DNA of 55,245 nt from DATLXH01 sp035576005 (lineage in GTDB: Bacteria > Acidobacteriota > Thermoanaerobaculia > Gp7-AA8), in contig DATLXH010000021.1 of the NCBI GenBank assembly GCA_035576005.1, positions 1 through 55,245 of the forward strand. The letters run 5' to 3'. A program made the position numbers and the translations under genes. The stretch's first letter is position 1. Every line of letters starts with the position of its first letter. A model generated the notes under the pieces. The model saw only the letters and a list, made by a program, of their open reading frames with translations. It was not told where the DNA came from and did no database searches. Shown here piece after piece: positions 33,880 to 42,703 of the stretch.

Positions 33880-35312
33880 GAAAAACCGTGGTAATCAACG
33901 TCGCCGGTCTCGGCGCTGATCAGGTCGGAGAGTCGACACCGAATCTGAGCAGGCTCGCTCGCGCGGGAGTCATGCGCCCGCTCGATACGATCATACCGGC
34001 GGTCACGTGCTCGGTTCAGGCGACGTTCACCACCGGGACATTGCCACGCAAGCACGGCTGCGTCGGCAATGGATGGTATGACCGCGACCTGAGCGAGGTG
34101 CTGTTCTGGAAACAGTCGAACCGCCTCGTACGCGGTGAAAAGATCTGGGACGCTGCACGCCGGATCGATCCCGGCTTTACCTGCGCAAAAATGTTCTGGT
34201 GGTACAACATGTACAGTAGCGCAGATATCGCTGTTACACCGCGCCCGATGTATCTGGCCGACGGACGGAAAATCCCGGACATTTATACGCATCCTCCGGA
34301 GCTGCGGGAGGAGCTCTCGAGCCGCTTCGGGACGTTTCCTCTCTTCCACTTCTGGGGCCCGACTGCTGACATCACGTCGAGCCGCTGGATTGCCGACGCC
34401 ACCATGGACGTCATCGATCGGTATGATCCGACTCTGACGCTCGTCTATCTTCCGCACCTCGACTACAACCTGCAGCGTCTGGGTCCCGCGGATCCAGCGA
34501 TCCGCAACGATCTGCGGGCGATCGATGCGATATGTGGCGACCTGCTCGAACAGGCCTCACGGAGAGATGCCGCAGTCGTCGTCCTGTCGGAATACAGCGT
34601 CGAGACTGTTGACCGGCCGGTTCACATCAATCGGGTTCTCCGGGAAGCAGGCCTGCTGCGGACCCGGCTCGAGCTCGGCCGCGAGCTCCTCGATCCAGGC
34701 GCATCGGAGGCATTCGCAGTGGCCGATCACCAGGTGGCGCATGTCTATGTCCGCGATCACCGCCGGATTGGCGAGATTGCCGCACTGCTCGAGCGCACGC
34801 CCGGAATCGACACGGTGCTCAGCGAGGAGGGAAAGCGTGACGCCGGCCTCGATCATCCTCGATCGGGCGAGCTCGTCGCGGTCGCTGCTCAGGGTGCGTG
34901 GTTCACGTATTACTACTGGCTCGACGACGATCGAGCTCCCGATTTCGCACGGACGGTCGATATTCACCGGAAGCCCGGCTACGATCCGGTGGAGCTGTTT
35001 GTCGATCCGGATCTTCGTCTGCCCAAAGCACAAATCGCCTGGAAGCTTGCTCGCCGGAAGCTCGGGTTCCGCTCGCTCCTCGACGTGATCCCGCTTCGGC
35101 CCGAGCTCGTCGGCGGCTCACACGGGCGGGCCGTCGATCCCGAGGTCGGCCCGCTATTCATTTCCAGTGATCCCGTCCTTCCGCTCGGTGACACCGTCGC
35201 TGCCGCAGAAGTGAAAGACCGTATTCTCGATCTCATTTTCGCCGACGAACTGCGCCAGTCCAGTCCCAGGCTGAGAGCCAGCACTGCGACTTCAATGACG
35301 GGTGTTCGATGA
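33876..35312 (+). CDS. eboF: Alkaline-phosphatase-fold pyrophosphatase of the ebo cluster
   Basis: 478 aa, nucleotide pyrophosphatase/phosphodiesterase-like. Nucleophile region AVTCSVQATFTTGTLPRKHG, metal region YLPHLDYNLQRLG, then LSEYSVETVDRPVHINR. The first metal site reads NVAGLGAD where the usual superfamily has Asp, which may be normal for this branch; I cannot check. It may hydrolyse an activated precursor. TTG start overlaps the eboB stop (TTGA). Confidence 0.82.
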   Translation: MRKTVVINVAGLGADQVGESTPNLSRLARAGVMRPLDTIIPAVTCSVQATFTTGTLPRKHGCVGNGWYDRDLSEVLFWKQSNRLVRGEKIWDAARRIDPGFTCAKMFWWYNMYSSADIAVTPRPMYLADGRKIPDIYTHPPELREELSSRFGTFPLFHFWGPTADITSSRWIADATMDVIDRYDPTLTLVYLPHLDYNLQRLGPADPAIRNDLRAIDAICGDLLEQASRRDAAVVVLSEYSVETVDRPVHINRVLREAGLLRTRLELGRELLDPGASEAFAVADHQVAHVYVRDHRRIGEIAALLERTPGIDTVLSEEGKRDAGLDHPRSGELVAVAAQGAWFTYYYWLDDDRAPDFARTVDIHRKPGYDPVELFVDPDLRLPKAQIAWKLARRKLGFRSLLDVIPLRPELVGGSHGRAVDPEVGPLFISSDPVLPLGDTVAAAEVKDRILDLIFADELRQSSPRLRASTATSMTGVR

Positions 35313-36511
35313 AGACTGAAGCTCTCGACAGTCGAATTGACGGCTCTATCCACGACGAGGTGCACCTGCAGAAATTCGAGGTGTCCTTCGAGTATCCGGT
35401 TGTATTTACCGAGTACCTCTTCAGGCCGGCAAATCGTGCCCTGCTCAATGTCGTGACGCGTCGTGAGCCCGATAAGCTTCACCGCCTGCTGTTCATCATC
35501 GACGGAGGCCTCCTGTCAGGCCGGCCGGCGCTGACCGAAGAGATCACTTCCTATGTCACGCATCATTCAGACTCGCTCTCGCTTGCCGGAGAGCCACTGA
35601 TCGTGACAGGCGGCGAGGTGGTCAAAAACGACGCTAGTCTTCCATGGCACGTTCAGGAGATCGTCGAATCGCGCGGGATCGACCGGCATTCGTTCATCGT
35701 GGCCGTTGGAGGTGGCGCGTTGCTCGACTTCGCAGGGTACGCCGCGTCAATTGCGCATCGTGGACTTCGCCTGATCCGCATTCCGACGACCGTCCTGTCT
35801 CAGGGCGACTCCGGGATCGGCGTAAAGAACGGCATCAACGCATTCGGCAAAAAGAACTTCATCGGAACCTTCGCTCCACCGTTCGCGGTCATCAACGACT
35901 ACGATTTTCTCGAGACACTCTCCAGAAGAGACGTGATCTCCGGGATTGCCGAAGCGATCAAGGTCGCTCTGATCCGGGACGCGTCATTTTTCGAGTGGAT
36001 CGAGACCAGGCGAGACGTCGTGGCCTCCGATCCCGAGATCCTCCGATGCCTGATCCGGAAGAGCGCCGGCATTCACATGGCACACATCGCCAGTGGTGGC
36101 GATCCATTCGAGCTCGGCACATCACGGCCGCTCGACTTCGGCCACTGGGCAGCGCACCGCCTCGAAGCGTTGACACACCACCGGCTGCGGCACGGTGAGG
36201 CGGTGGCGATTGGAATTGCACTGGACTCGCTCTATTCGCGGCAGATCGGTGCGCTCGACGAAGTCTCGACACGGAGGATCCTCAACGTCCTCCAGCAGAT
36301 CGGCTTCAGACTCTGGACGGACGAAATCGACCACACAGGAGCCGAAGGGCTTTTGCGCGGACTGCACGAATTTCGCGAACATCTCGGTGGTCGCCTGACG
36401 ATCACTATGCTCGAGGCGATCGGGCGGGGGTTCGACGTGCATGAGGTCTCCACCGCGTCGATGTCGGCTGCAATTCAACAGCTCCGCAATATCGCCAGAA
36501 CGGCGCAATGA
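35309..36511 (+). CDS. eboD: Sugar-phosphate cyclase, 3-dehydroquinate-synthase-like
   Basis: 400 aa. NAD-binding VGGGALLDFAGYAA, RIPTTVLSQGDSG, KNFIGTF, metal ligands in GIAEAIKVALI (Glu), GHWAAHRLE (His) and HHRLRHGEAVAIG (His). The family cyclises phosphorylated sugars (dehydroquinate, EEVS, 2-deoxy-scyllo-inosose type). The product of EboD is not known to me. It overlaps eboF and eboE by 4 bp (ATGA). Confidence 0.88.
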   Translation: MKTEALDSRIDGSIHDEVHLQKFEVSFEYPVVFTEYLFRPANRALLNVVTRREPDKLHRLLFIIDGGLLSGRPALTEEITSYVTHHSDSLSLAGEPLIVTGGEVVKNDASLPWHVQEIVESRGIDRHSFIVAVGGGALLDFAGYAASIAHRGLRLIRIPTTVLSQGDSGIGVKNGINAFGKKNFIGTFAPPFAVINDYDFLETLSRRDVISGIAEAIKVALIRDASFFEWIETRRDVVASDPEILRCLIRKSAGIHMAHIASGGDPFELGTSRPLDFGHWAAHRLEALTHHRLRHGEAVAIGIALDSLYSRQIGALDEVSTRRILNVLQQIGFRLWTDEIDHTGAEGLLRGLHEFREHLGGRLTITMLEAIGRGFDVHEVSTASMSAAIQQLRNIARTAQ

Positions 36512-37710
36512 AACTGCGTGACGCTCCGCACGAGCTTCACCTGACCTACTGTACGAACATCCATGCCGGCGAGAGCTGGAGCGAAGTGAAAGAGTCGCTT
36601 CGCCAGTCTCTGGTTCCGATTCGCCAGTCGGCCACCACCGCGCCATTCGGTGTTGGTCTGAGACTGTCGGCTGCTGCCGCGGCCGAGCTCGAGGAGAATG
36701 GCGAGCTGGCATGGCTCCGCGAGTTCTTCTCCGACCATCGTCTGTACCTCGTCACGATCAACGGCTTCCCGTATGGCGCCTTCCATGGGCAGCGGGTGAA
36801 AGAGAACGTCTATCTGCCGGACTGGAGTGACGACCGGCGTCTCGCCTATGCCGATCGGCTGGCGAGAATTGCCGCCGCGATGTTTGACGCTTCGATGATC
36901 GAAGAGATCAGTATCAGCACGGTGCCGTGCGGCTTGCGGCGCTCAGGATCGGCTGAGTGGCTCGAACGCGTCCTGCTGCGTATCGTCAGCCATGCTGCAT
37001 ATCTCGTCGAACTGGAGCGGCGCCACGGCTCACGTCTGACGCTGGCACTCGAGCCGGAGCCAGGCTGCTGGCTCGAAAGCACCGACGACGTCACAGCGTT
37101 CTTTGATCTCCTTTTTTCGCGACGGTGGGTGCAGCACCTCGCCGGTCTCACAGGGACGACCGCGGCGTGCAGTGAAGAGTTCCTTCGACGCGCCATCGGC
37201 ATTTGTCTCGACACCTGTCATGCGGCTGTTGGCTGGGAAGATCCTGACGCTCTGCTCGATGCGCTCGCCGCTCGCGGTATTCGCGTGGCCAAGGCGCAGA
37301 TCAGCGCCGGCCTCGAGTTCGGCAGTGATGGATCCAGGGAGAGGGAGGCCCTCTCTCCGTTTGCGAATGATGTCTATCTTCACCAGGTCACCGTAGTCGG
37401 GCCCGAGGGAGTGCGGCGGAGATATCTCGACCTGCCGGAGGCCCTTGATCGCGCGACGGATGAATTCAGTCCAGCCGAGATCTGGCGCATTCATTTTCAT
37501 GTCCCCCTGTTCCTCGAGGAGCTCGGTGGCCTGCGTACGACACAAGCCGTGACCAGGCGATTTCTCCGTGCTCTACTCGTTCGGAATGCGACATCTCACC
37601 TCGAGGTCGAGACGTATGCGTGGAATGTGCTGCCGGAAGCATTACGCGGCGATGTCGTCACCAACGTCAGCAGAGAGCTGGCCTGGACGCTCAACGAGAT
37701 TCAATCGTGA
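36508..37710 (+). CDS. eboE: EboE metabolite-traffic TIM-barrel protein
   Basis: 400 aa with a xylose-isomerase-like TIM barrel. Signature HLTYCTNIHAGESW near the N-terminus, NGFPYGAFHGQRVKENVYLPDW, EPEPGCWLES, CLDTCHAAVGWED and RIHFHVPLF. Sugar isomerase fold, but the family is linked to precursor trafficking in scytonemin producers. Coupled to eboD and eboC. Confidence 0.86.
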   Translation: MKLRDAPHELHLTYCTNIHAGESWSEVKESLRQSLVPIRQSATTAPFGVGLRLSAAAAAELEENGELAWLREFFSDHRLYLVTINGFPYGAFHGQRVKENVYLPDWSDDRRLAYADRLARIAAAMFDASMIEEISISTVPCGLRRSGSAEWLERVLLRIVSHAAYLVELERRHGSRLTLALEPEPGCWLESTDDVTAFFDLLFSRRWVQHLAGLTGTTAACSEEFLRRAIGICLDTCHAAVGWEDPDALLDALAARGIRVAKAQISAGLEFGSDGSREREALSPFANDVYLHQVTVVGPEGVRRRYLDLPEALDRATDEFSPAEIWRIHFHVPLFLEELGGLRTTQAVTRRFLRALLVRNATSHLEVETYAWNVLPEALRGDVVTNVSRELAWTLNEIQS

Positions 37711-38546
37711 CGGTGAATGTTTTTCTCCGACTGAGCCGCGCATCCAATCTCCCTACCGTCTGGTCGAACGCCATCGCCGGTGTCGCTCTCGGTGGCGCGG
37801 TCCATCCGCTGATCGACGGCGCCATTCTGGCGATCTCGTTCTCGCTCCTCTACACGGCCGGCATGTTTCTCAACGACTACTATGACCGCGAATTCGATCG
37901 TGAATGGCGACCGGATCGGCCGATCACCGCTGGCGAGGTTTCTCCTCGGACTGTCCTCCTCACGGCGCTTTCGATGATGGCCGCCGGATTGTTGGTAGCA
38001 GGCTCTATGATCGCAGTCCGCGGAACAGTCGCGGCGGCGATTCCGCTTGTCGTGTTGCCGGCAGCAATTCTTCTCTATGATGCTCGCCACAAGAAGGGTG
38101 CGCTCTACGCCGTCGTCATGGGCTCATGTCGCGCGCTTCTCTATGTCATCGCGGCACTGGCGGTCGGCGGTGATGACTGGCTCCTCATCCTGTTCGCCAG
38201 CAGCGTCCTTCTCACGTACGTCACTTCCCTCACCGTGGCTGCGCGCAAAGAGCACTTTTCGGCGCCAGAGGTCGCGTCGTCTGAAGTTTCAGTCGCGGCT
38301 GTCCCGGTGGCCCATGGAGCGATCGGCGCCGGGGCCTTACTCATCGCTGCACTGATTCCGTGGCTGGCGGTGAGCCGCGCGCGCACGTCTGCTGCAAGGA
38401 TTCGAACCGTGGGCCTTCTGATCGCCGCGATTTCGCTCGTCGACGCGAGCATCATTGCATCGGTCGCTTCGCCAGGCCTGGCCCTCCTTGCCGTCACGTT
38501 TGGCGGCGTGGCGCTGATGCTTCAGTCTCGTGTACTGGCGAGCTGA
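37707..38546 (+). CDS. eboC: UbiA-like prenyltransferase of the ebo cluster
   Basis: 279 aa from GTG 37707 overlapping the eboE stop (GTGA). Seven to nine hydrophobic helices, with the first Asp motif NDYYDREFDREWRPDRPI and LLYDARHKKG after it. A membrane UbiA-type enzyme that would attach a prenyl group or bind a lipid carrier. Last gene of the cluster; no terminator hairpin was seen after it. Confidence 0.87.
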   Translation: MTVNVFLRLSRASNLPTVWSNAIAGVALGGAVHPLIDGAILAISFSLLYTAGMFLNDYYDREFDREWRPDRPITAGEVSPRTVLLTALSMMAAGLLVAGSMIAVRGTVAAAIPLVVLPAAILLYDARHKKGALYAVVMGSCRALLYVIAALAVGGDDWLLILFASSVLLTYVTSLTVAARKEHFSAPEVASSEVSVAAVPVAHGAIGAGALLIAALIPWLAVSRARTSAARIRTVGLLIAAISLVDASIIASVASPGLALLAVTFGGVALMLQSRVLAS

Positions 38547-38779
38547 CAAGCAATGCGGTGGTGATGACGGTGCAGCCGTCCTGCTCTTCGGAATGAACTG
38601 CTCGATCCAGCGTGATCTGGTGCATCCGAACCAGTAAGGAACGGCTGACGCGATCGTCGAAGCCAGAGAACCCAAACCGCTCGCCGGGTCGGTCGGGGTG
38701 AGCGGCGGCACGACGCGCCTTGGCGGGATTCTTCGAGGGGTTCACCGGATCACCAGGCTCGCTCGGACGCGTCGTCCTC
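38547..38779. other. Unassigned stretch after eboC
   Basis: 233 bp without a recognisable gene. Marks the boundary between the ebo cluster and the patchwork region. Confidence 0.4.
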
Positions 38780-39193
38780 TCAGAGCGGTGCCCGCTCGGC
38801 CTCGGCGCTCAGCCGACTCAGCTCGTCCTCCGCCATGGTGCGCTCGCCCGCGAAGGCGATGCCGATCACGCCGCGCAGGCCGCCATCGGCTCCATGGATC
38901 GGGAGCGCGACCGCCGCGCTGGCGTCGACCGCACGGGCGCCGGGCCGCACGTCGCCGGTCTTGTCCTCCTTGAGGTTGCAGGTCGAGACCGGCTGGTCCC
39001 GATCCCACGCCAGGCCCGCCATCCCCTTGCCGCGAGGGATCGAGCGCGTGATCTCGACCACCTTCGGCGGGATGTTGACGTGCGCCTTGAGCTCGAGCGC
39101 GTCGCCGGTGAGCTGGTGAGCTGTCCCGGCCACCGCGCCGTTCGCGCCGACGAAGGAACGCAACCAGTGATCGAGTGCAGCGGGGTCAGCCAT
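38780..39193 (-). CDS. GAF-domain protein
   Basis: 137 aa from ATG 39193. PKVVEITRSIPRGKGMAGLAW, KTGDVRPGARAVDASAAVALPI and LRGVIGIAF are the core of a single GAF domain, a small-molecule-binding fold. No output domain. Markedly GC-richer than its neighbours, so probably acquired. Confidence 0.7.
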   Translation of the reverse strand: MADPAALDHWLRSFVGANGAVAGTAHQLTGDALELKAHVNIPPKVVEITRSIPRGKGMAGLAWDRDQPVSTCNLKEDKTGDVRPGARAVDASAAVALPIHGADGGLRGVIGIAFAGERTMAEDELSRLSAEAERAPL

Positions 39194-39511
39194 CGCCGAA
39201 TGGTAACACCGCGAGGCCCGGCCATCGGGCATCGCGCGGCGTCGCCTGCCGGCGTGGCCGCCGCGGGTGGCGGGCTGTCCCACGGCGACATTCATCCGCC
39301 CGTCCGGCCCCATCCGGATACCCAGCAAGCAGTTTCCGGCGATCCAGCTCCCGCCGGGCTACCGGATCGAAAAGGTGGGCGCGGCCGCGGTCCGTTCTAC
39401 GGGTTGTGGACTTCCGTCGCGCGAGCGGTACGTTTCATCAACGAGCGCAGGCCTGACCCTCAGTTCCCTTCCACGCTCGAAGATGAGACCGGAATGTCGC
39501 AGGCCATCATC
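39194..39511. other. Unassigned stretch between the GAF and kinase genes
   Basis: No intact gene. A plus-strand peptide FPAIQLPPGYRIEKV (around 39335-39380) resembles the N-terminus of sugar dehydrogenases, but nothing continues it, so I list it as rejected. Confidence 0.4.
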
Positions 39512-41167
39512 TCACCCGATCTCTTCCGCGAGAACCGGGCGCTCATCATCAGCGCCTCCGGTCTCATCGTCGAAGGCAACAGGCAGCCACAACTGGAAGG
39601 TCGTACCGTGGCCGGGGCTGCTTTCCACTGTGATTCCGCCGCCATGCTTCTCAACGATCTTTCTGGTCACGGAGAGACCGAGACCTGTGCCTCCCTGACC
39701 ATGCTTTGTGGTGAACAGAGGTTCGAAGATTTTCTGTAGCAGATCGGGCGAAATGCCGGACCCGTTGTCGGCAACCAGGATCACGGCTGACTCAGCGGAC
39801 GCAGAGGAAACCATTCGCCCGGTTCGCGACTCGACCCGAATGCTGAGCGAGCCGCCCGATTCCGGCATGGCGTCGATCGCGTTTCGAGCCAAGTTGACCA
39901 AGACCTGTTGCAACTGACTGGCGTTCCCGATGACGGGAATTTCCCTCGAGGGAACCTCCAGATCGAACCGCACTCCTTTTACGCACAACGCGGCGATTTC
40001 CGGAGCAATCTGCGCGACGCATTTACACACATCGATGCGTTCGAATCGGGTTCCATTGTCATCCCCGGCGTAGCGAAGAACCTCCCCGGCGACGTGCTTT
40101 CCCCGAGTCAGTGCTCGCTGAATCTGCTCGAGCGCCATGCTGGCTTTCTCGGTATGAGGGATACGCCCGAGAAGCGTGGCGAACGGCTGAATCCCCATCA
40201 ATACATTGTTGAATTCATGCGCCATCGTAGCTGCGGCGCGGCCGAGCGCAGCCTGCTCCTCTCCACGGCGCACCTGATCTTCGAGACGCCGAACCTGCGC
40301 AAGACGTTCGGCCGCGATCTGATGATCCGTTATGTCTTCGATCATGTTCACGATGAAAACAGGTTCACCTGCGTTGCGCACGACGCTCCCTGTCTGGCGA
40401 CCCCACATCAGGCTGCCGTCCTTTCGGATGTAGCGCTTCTCGAGCTGGTAGTGATCGCGGCCGCCTGCAACGAGATCTCGAAACAGAACTGCGGCTTTCT
40501 CTACATCCTCGGGATGTGTGAATCTACTAAAAGTCAGGGCGTGCAGCTCATCCTGGCTATAACCGAGCATCGATTGCAGGGCAGCGTTCGTGGCGAGGGG
40601 ACGCGCGTTCACATCGACCACGGCCATGCCTATCGCCGCACTTTCGAAGAGTGAGCGGAAGCGCTCTTCGCTCTGACGCAACGCCACTTCTCTGCGACTC
40701 CGTTCGAACTCGGCGGCGGTACGCGACGCGATTGCGTTGAGAAGCTTCTGCGCCAGCTCAGGATCTGCGAAGGGACGTCGCGACAGCACGACCTGAATGC
40801 CGATGGCATTTCCGTCACGGTCCCACAGAGGTGAGCCGACGTACGACTCGATACCCTCTTGCTTCAGCCACGCGTCTTCAGGGTATCTTTCCCACGCCTT
40901 CTCGGGAATGTAGCAGGGCTGATGCGAAACGACGCGCTCGCACGGAGTGCCCTCGAGTCTGTACGTGAAATTGGAAGCCAGTCTGCCGTCCTCGTACACG
41001 GCAACGGTGGTGATGGTCCGGAGCACTGGATCGAATACGCCAGTCCACCCACAGTCGGCATCGAGCGCCGCGCAGACCTCGGAGGTAATCGCTGAGAAGA
41101 ATTCTTCGGAAGTTTCGGCTGCGGACGCGCGCGACACGATCTCCAGGATTCTCTCGGATTGATTCAT
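39512..41167 (-). CDS. GAF-PAS sensor histidine kinase
   Basis: 551 aa, soluble. A GAF domain (about 1-155), a PAS domain with PAC (RFRSLFESAAIGMAVV to VNMIEDITDH, about 165-295), then HisKA with MAHEFNNVLMG and an HATPase domain (NLARNAIDAMPE, DNGSGISPD, GGTGLGLSV). No cognate regulator adjacent. The kinase core is intact, so orphan signalling is likely. Confidence 0.93.
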   Translation of the reverse strand: MNQSERILEIVSRASAAETSEEFFSAITSEVCAALDADCGWTGVFDPVLRTITTVAVYEDGRLASNFTYRLEGTPCERVVSHQPCYIPEKAWERYPEDAWLKQEGIESYVGSPLWDRDGNAIGIQVVLSRRPFADPELAQKLLNAIASRTAAEFERSRREVALRQSEERFRSLFESAAIGMAVVDVNARPLATNAALQSMLGYSQDELHALTFSRFTHPEDVEKAAVLFRDLVAGGRDHYQLEKRYIRKDGSLMWGRQTGSVVRNAGEPVFIVNMIEDITDHQIAAERLAQVRRLEDQVRRGEEQAALGRAAATMAHEFNNVLMGIQPFATLLGRIPHTEKASMALEQIQRALTRGKHVAGEVLRYAGDDNGTRFERIDVCKCVAQIAPEIAALCVKGVRFDLEVPSREIPVIGNASQLQQVLVNLARNAIDAMPESGGSLSIRVESRTGRMVSSASAESAVILVADNGSGISPDLLQKIFEPLFTTKHGQGGTGLGLSVTRKIVEKHGGGITVESSPGHGTTFQLWLPVAFDDETGGADDERPVLAEEIG

Positions 41168-41232
41168 GATCTGAGCACGTCAACCGGCAAACTCGCGCCA
41201 TATGTTCCCGGCGGCCGCGGCCTTTTGTAACG

Positions 41233-41448
41233 TCATTGCGCGTAGTTAGGGCGGGTGAAAAGCCATGGTGCGGGAAAAATGGGGCCAGGCCTCTGGGTGT
41301 TGATGTACTTCGCCTCGAGTCGCAACGAATCGACCCCGCCTTCCTTTTCATCGAGGACAACGGCGGACTCAGGGCGAGGAAACGCGGTGCGGAGTCGGTC
41401 GTTGGAGGCATACGGATACTCAGGACGTCGCCGAAGAAGTGTTGACTA
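41233..41448 (-). pseudogene. Unrecognised gene remnant (C-terminal)
   Basis: A frame on the minus strand, ending at TCA (stop) 41233, reads about 70 codons including YPYASNDRLRTAFPRPE, AVVLDEKEGGVDSL and QRPGPIFPAPWLFTRPNYAQ. It looks like a real protein C-terminus but has no start. I cannot name the family. Confidence 0.35.
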
Positions 41449-41507
41449 CGTCGCGACGACATAGCTCCGCCAGTCGCGCTGCCGTTTGCGAGTGGCCGGT
41501 TTCTGTT

Positions 41508-41840
41508 CTATGCGAGATGAAGTGCGTCGATGGCTCGTCCGGCGATCGACTGCAGCAGTTTGTCGCGCGCGAGCTGCTCGTCGCACTCACGAACGAGCGT
41601 CGAGATGTAGCCGCTGCTGGGCAGTCTCAACGCGGCGGCGATCTCGCGGAGCCGCAGCACCGCCTCGTTCCATCCGATCCACGCGGCGAGCATCCGGACA
41701 ACTCCTCCATGCGTCTCGCGCAGCGTCGCCACTTCGATCTCGAATGTCTCGGCAACGGCCTCGATGACCCGCTTCATCGTCCGCTTCGGAATCAGCCACT
41801 GCGCGCGCGAATGCTCATCGCTTCGCGGCGGCGAGAGCGA
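41508..41840 (-). pseudogene. C-terminal remnant, probably of an IS200-like (REP-associated) transposase
   Basis: Up to a stop at 41841-41843 the frame reads SRAQWLIPKRTMKRVIEAVAETF, GGVVRMLAAWIGWNEAVLRLREIAAALRLPSSGYIS and CDEQLARD, a helix-turn-helix tail seen behind some Y1 transposases. The catalytic part is missing. The assignment is from pattern memory. Confidence 0.4.
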
Positions 41841-41913
41841 TCACCATCGCATGTCGCGTCGTGCAGGGTGCGGCCGAGACGGAAATTCGCGACACCGGAA
41901 AAGGGATCGACCG

Positions 41914-42236
41914 GTCGAGGCCGCCGCGGCGAACGTGGAAAAGACCTTCGGTCCTATCGACGTCTGGGTGAACGACGCGATGGTTTCGGTCCTCTCCCCT
42001 GTCAAAGAACTACAGCTGGACGAGGTGAAGCGTGTAGCCGAGGTGACGTACCTCGGCGTCGTTTACGGAACGATGGCAGCACTCAAGCGGATGGTGCCGC
42101 GCGACCGCGGCACCATCGTGCAGGTCGGGTCCGCGCTCGCCTACCGCGGCATCCCGCTCAGGCGGCGTACTGCGCAGCGAAGCACGCGATCCAGGCACTC
42201 AACGATTCGCTCTATGCCTTCCGGCAGTCGGGCCGC
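41914..42236 (+). pseudogene. Short-chain dehydrogenase remnant
   Basis: In-frame VEAAAANVEKTFGPIDVWVNDAMVSV and MVPRDRGTIVQVGSALAYRGIPL, then after a one-base deletion near 42160 the catalytic part QAAYCAAKHAIQALNDSLYAF. The N-terminal NAD-binding GxxxGxG part and the C-terminus are absent. Clear SDR, clearly broken. Confidence 0.8.
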
Positions 42237-42286
42237 ACTGGCCGGTTCCGCTCCTCTCGGGCGTCCATGATGCCGGGGATGAGTGC

Positions 42287-42664
42287 ATGATCGCGGCGCT
42301 GATCATCGCCGCGGTTCTCGGCGCGATGGCTGTGGCGCAGCTGGTGAGCTTCCGCGGATTCCTCCGTGCGCTCGACGGCTATGGCCTCGGGAACCTCGTC
42401 GAGGGTGTCGCCGCGCTCCTGCTGACCATCGGCTGGTTGCGCGACGCGAGAGGGTTGGCGATCGCAGGCGCCGAATCTGCAGTTGCCGCTGCTGCTGTCT
42501 GGAGCGTTCTTGCCGTTCAGGCGTACGTCCGCAAGCTGCCGATTCGCAACTGTGGCTGCTTCGGCATTTACCTGCCGCAGCGGCTTTCAGCGTGGATCCT
42601 CGCGCAGGATGCGCTGTTCCTCATGTCCACGAGTTACGTACTGATCAAATCACTTGCGCGTTGA
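42287..42664 (+). CDS. MauE/DoxX-like membrane protein
   Basis: 125 aa with four membrane helices. NCGCFGIYLPQRLS and the flanking LIIAAVLGAMAVAQL match MauE-type proteins that sit next to thiol-oxidation modules. CxC in NCGCFG suggests disulfide work at the membrane. Confidence 0.75.
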   Translation: MIAALIIAAVLGAMAVAQLVSFRGFLRALDGYGLGNLVEGVAALLLTIGWLRDARGLAIAGAESAVAAAAVWSVLAVQAYVRKLPIRNCGCFGIYLPQRLSAWILAQDALFLMSTSYVLIKSLAR

Positions 42665-42703
42665 AGCCCTCGAAAAGCCGGCGCGTCGACAAAGGAGAAT
42701 GCA

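Noticed and set aside
39335..39380. FPAIQLPPGYRIEKV as a sugar-dehydrogenase remnant
   Set aside because: Only about 15 residues resemble the family start, with nothing after it; too short to support.
41764..42270. Full-length open frame as an SDR gene
   Set aside because: Only the middle shows SDR similarity; the start is unrelated and a frameshift near 42160 moves the catalytic part to another frame.
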